From: Oenanthe sinensis
Lineage: Eukaryota > Streptophyta > Magnoliopsida > Apiales > Apiaceae
Length of the DNA stretch: 64,000 bases
Direction: 5' to 3'
Assembly (NCBI GenBank): GCA_028671895.1
Contig: CM053795.1
Span: 8,019,501 to 8,083,500 of the forward strand
The position numbers were made by a program, and so were the translations under genes. Positions 61,501-64,000 of the stretch are shown piece after piece. Position 1 is the first letter of the stretch, and every line of letters starts with the position of its first letter. The notes below the pieces were generated by a model. The model was not told the DNA's origin and made no database searches. It saw only the letters and a program-made list of their open reading frames with translations.

Positions 61501-64000
61501 CCCCTATTGTTTATCAGGTATATTTGTCGAGTATTCGAGTTATTGATGTATAATGTATTGAATAGCATATATAGAAGCGAATCCATGGGTTATTTTAAAT
61601 GGCATCCAAAGAAGCCTAGATTATGGATATTGTTGCTTGATTTTGATCGGCTATGCCACTACCACATACCAATGTAATTTGATAGAGAATTGATATGTGG
61701 AAGTGATGGATTGTAAGTTAGAGGAGAGCATATTAAGCAATATTAGTTGTCCACTCTATGATTTACTTCAGGTAACAAGTTGCTAGTGAGGCTTGACAAA
61801 AAAACAGCAAGTTACTAGTGAGGGGGGAGGGGGGGAGGGGGGAGGGGGGAGGGGGGGAGGGGGGGGGGGATTGTCAAACCAGCACGTTCTTAGCCAGCAA
61901 ACGATTGTGGTAAAGTGGGTGGGGCGTGAGAACATGGCGCAGGGAAATTTATGAATATGGACTGTGTAAGAATCATACAGATGGGTTCTTTTTTTTAAAA
62001 AACTTTATTTCATCTTATACTTTCTGCTTGTCACTTGTAAAAAGTATAGATATAGAACACTATGTATAGTAGCCTTCTATAAATTATATATGTAACCTTC
62101 TCAAAGTTATCATGTACCTGTTTGTGCTTATATCATTGTTCGATACCGCATATTGCTTTAGTACGTTATATCTACCAAATGAAACTAATATTTAGGGCCT
62201 GGTTTTCTTTGCACAATATTTTTTTTGAGTTTTTTCAAGACTATAATCCGGCTTTATTGCAGTTCTCATCACTAGGTTCATTGGACGAGAAGTGGATGAC
62301 AGAACTAGCATCATCAATGTCATCAGGTGTGTCAGAAGATCAAAAGCCACTAGGTGTGGGGGAGCCATTAATAATATGGCCTTCTGTAGAAGATGTCAGA
62401 TGTTCACTGGAGGTATTATATTCCAGACCTGAGTACTTAATTTTCTTAGTATTTCTAGAACGAACAACTGTCCAATATGCCTTTCTCTAACAGTGTATGT
62501 ACATTAACTGTTCATGGTATGTCTTCGTTGGATGTAGCAATGGCGATGCTTAGTTAAAGGTGGATTGTATATTCCATCTGTATGGTGGCCAAAAATATGT
62601 TTATTATATTTAATTTATAATTATCCATAAATGGATATACTCTGTACTTGTTAGACTGTGGTAGGTTTCTATTGTAGCATATCTTCCCTGTTCTCCAATT
62701 CTACACGTCGCTCTCCACGACCTCTGTATTCCCGTTTGTATATTAAAGTCTTTTAAGTACTCTTAATATATATGTAATTAGATATTATCGAATTCCAAAT
62801 GCTGTCAAGGTTTCATTAATCATTTCTACTTTTCTAGTATGCAACGTAATCTGATGGTATCATTTATGCATTGGGCTTATTCGTATGTCATTTGAATAGC
62901 ATAGCTTCCAATACCAATTACACTGATCATCAAATTTACTGGTGGGAAGAATTAATTACGATCAGAGTCAACAGGACATTTAAGGACAATACAGGCTCGT
63001 AAAGAACTAATGATAAATGAAAATACATATATTGCAATTCTACCTCATCAAATAGGACATTTTCTTCTTGATATACGTGCTTCATCTACTTGTACTGGAA
63101 ATACTGCTTGCAGTTAAGATTGAAGGTTGATTGTCATTTAGGGTTATGCAGCTGGAAATGCCATCCCAAGTCCACAGAAGAATGTTGAGAAAGAGTTTCT
63201 GAAGAAGTATTGGGCTAAATGGAAAGCACGCCACTCAGGTCGTTGGTATGGTTTCATTCCTAAAGAATGTTACAAGATTATGTTACTTGATGTAGTATAT
63301 AACATTCATGTCTCCCCGAGTTGTGTATCACACAAAAAAAGTTGCCTTGTAGCATTTTATTAGCAAGATACTAAAGCTTGTCATTCTATGAATATATGCT
63401 ATGATGTCTTGTAAATTGTAATTAAATCATTTCAAGACTAGAATGTATTTAATATATTTACATACAATCTTCGATTGTGATATTCCTCAACAAGTTAATT
63501 TCTAGTGCTGCAAGCTGGAGTTGCTGACCTTCCATTTGGTCAATTCTCTAGGATATCTACATTTCATTGATTTATAAATGGGACTGACAAGTAGACATTA
63601 TGTTTCAGTCATGCAATGCCGCATATAAAGACGTTTGCGCGTTATAATGGCCAAAACCTTGCGTAAGATTCCTTTCAGGCTTACTTGTTATTTCAATTGC
63701 AAATCTTGACTTTTATACTCTCACTTTTCTAAGCATACTAACATAACCATTGGCTTTGTATCCATGACTCATTTCTGTCAAACAGGTGGTTCCTACTAAC
63801 TTCATCAAACCTCAGCAAAGCTGCCTGGGGTGCACTCCAGAAAAACAATTATCAGTTAATGATTCGTTCTTACGAGGTATTCAAGTCAAAATATTGTGTA
63901 ATGAAGGCAAGTGTTTTTCAAATTTAGGGATGTATAATTATTCAAAATTCGTGAACAATCCCAGCTCGGAGTACTGTTTTTGCCTTCTAAACCGCAAGGG
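58560..64000 (+). CDS. TDP1: Tyrosyl-DNA phosphodiesterase 1 with N-terminal FHA domain (partial, 3' end beyond window)
   Basis: Fourteen exons, all in frame: 58560-58580, 58708-58887, 59008-59277, 59412-59576, 59990-60050, 60314-60390, 60483-60740, 61010-61099, 61383-61517, 62263-62412, 63142-63245, 63609-63662, 63786-63876, 63965 onward (564 codons seen). The nuclear repair enzyme hydrolyses the phosphotyrosyl bond of stalled topoisomerase I and other blocked 3' ends. The N-terminus is an FHA domain (VGRDCIPVTDKRLSRKH), as in plant TDP1. The linker has a basic SSSRKRAKQ patch, a likely nuclear signal. Catalytic HxK motifs are HSK (about 280-282) in GTHHSKAMLL and HIK (about 509-511) in MPHIKTF, followed by LLTSSNLSKAAWG. 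Other marks are ILSNYMVDIDWL and NKSQGLWMQDFPW. The last 36 bases read LGVLFLPSKPQG; only the C-terminal part is missing. All introns seen are GT-AG. Confidence 0.95.
61820..61869 (+). repeat. G-rich minisatellite in TDP1 intron 9
   Basis: About 50 bases made of runs of six to nine or more G separated by single A. Strong G-quadruplex potential on the sense strand. Confidence 0.95.

Overview
The window looks like nuclear DNA of a eudicot plant, probably an asterid. It is AT-rich, its genes have many short introns, it carries plant-only families (DUF26 receptor kinases, class III peroxidase, GA 2-oxidase, a plant mobile domain remnant), and its spaces are filled with plant transposon relics. 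The species cannot be fixed from the sequence. No rRNA, tRNA or CRISPR feature was seen.

Region 1 (1-17.8 kb) is a cysteine-rich receptor-like kinase (CRK) cluster. Three closely related CRKs lie in tandem on the + strand (317-3170, 3905-6699, 9395-12642) and one diverged CRK faces them on the - strand (17766-15087). All four have seven exons with the same intron phases. The second, third and fourth give complete reading frames. The first is 2 bases short at the end of exon 4, so normal splicing creates a stop codon at the junction. A short relic of another CRK last exon lies near 14.6 kb. The spaces hold a hAT-like element with target-site duplication, a Stowaway MITE and a large foldback element.

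Region 2 (17.8-30 kb) has one complete class III peroxidase gene (- strand) and then about 10 kb without a convincing gene. That stretch holds an unassigned AT-rich ORF behind a 5'UTR-like segment, a Stowaway MITE, a 146-bp duplication, a Ty3/gypsy-type LTR end, a CACTA-like repeat block and an internally deleted Ty1/copia element.

Region 3 (30-41.3 kb) has three genes: a small single-pass membrane protein of unknown function (+), the PPDK regulatory protein RP1 (-), and a class C20 gibberellin 2-oxidase like GA2ox8 (-). The GA2ox gene carries a hAT transposase remnant in its first intron and a 220-bp repeated element upstream.

Region 4 (41.3-58.5 kb) is mostly repeats: adjacent Stowaway and Tourist MITEs, a cluster of small inverted repeats, a 199-bp solo LTR with a 5-bp target duplication, an acidic ORF, a plant mobile domain pseudogene with two in-frame stops, a gypsy LTR with gag remnant, a broken F-box gene and a Helitron-like block.

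Region 5 (58.5-64 kb) is the 5' part of a tyrosyl-DNA phosphodiesterase 1 (TDP1) gene with an N-terminal FHA domain. It runs off the window and has a G-rich tract in intron 9.

The genes do not form one pathway. The CRK cluster and peroxidase suggest pathogen or oxidative signalling at the apoplast; RP1 acts on chloroplast PPDK, GA2ox on hormone inactivation and TDP1 on DNA repair. Coordinates of spliced genes were derived by hand from splice consensus and reading-frame closure.
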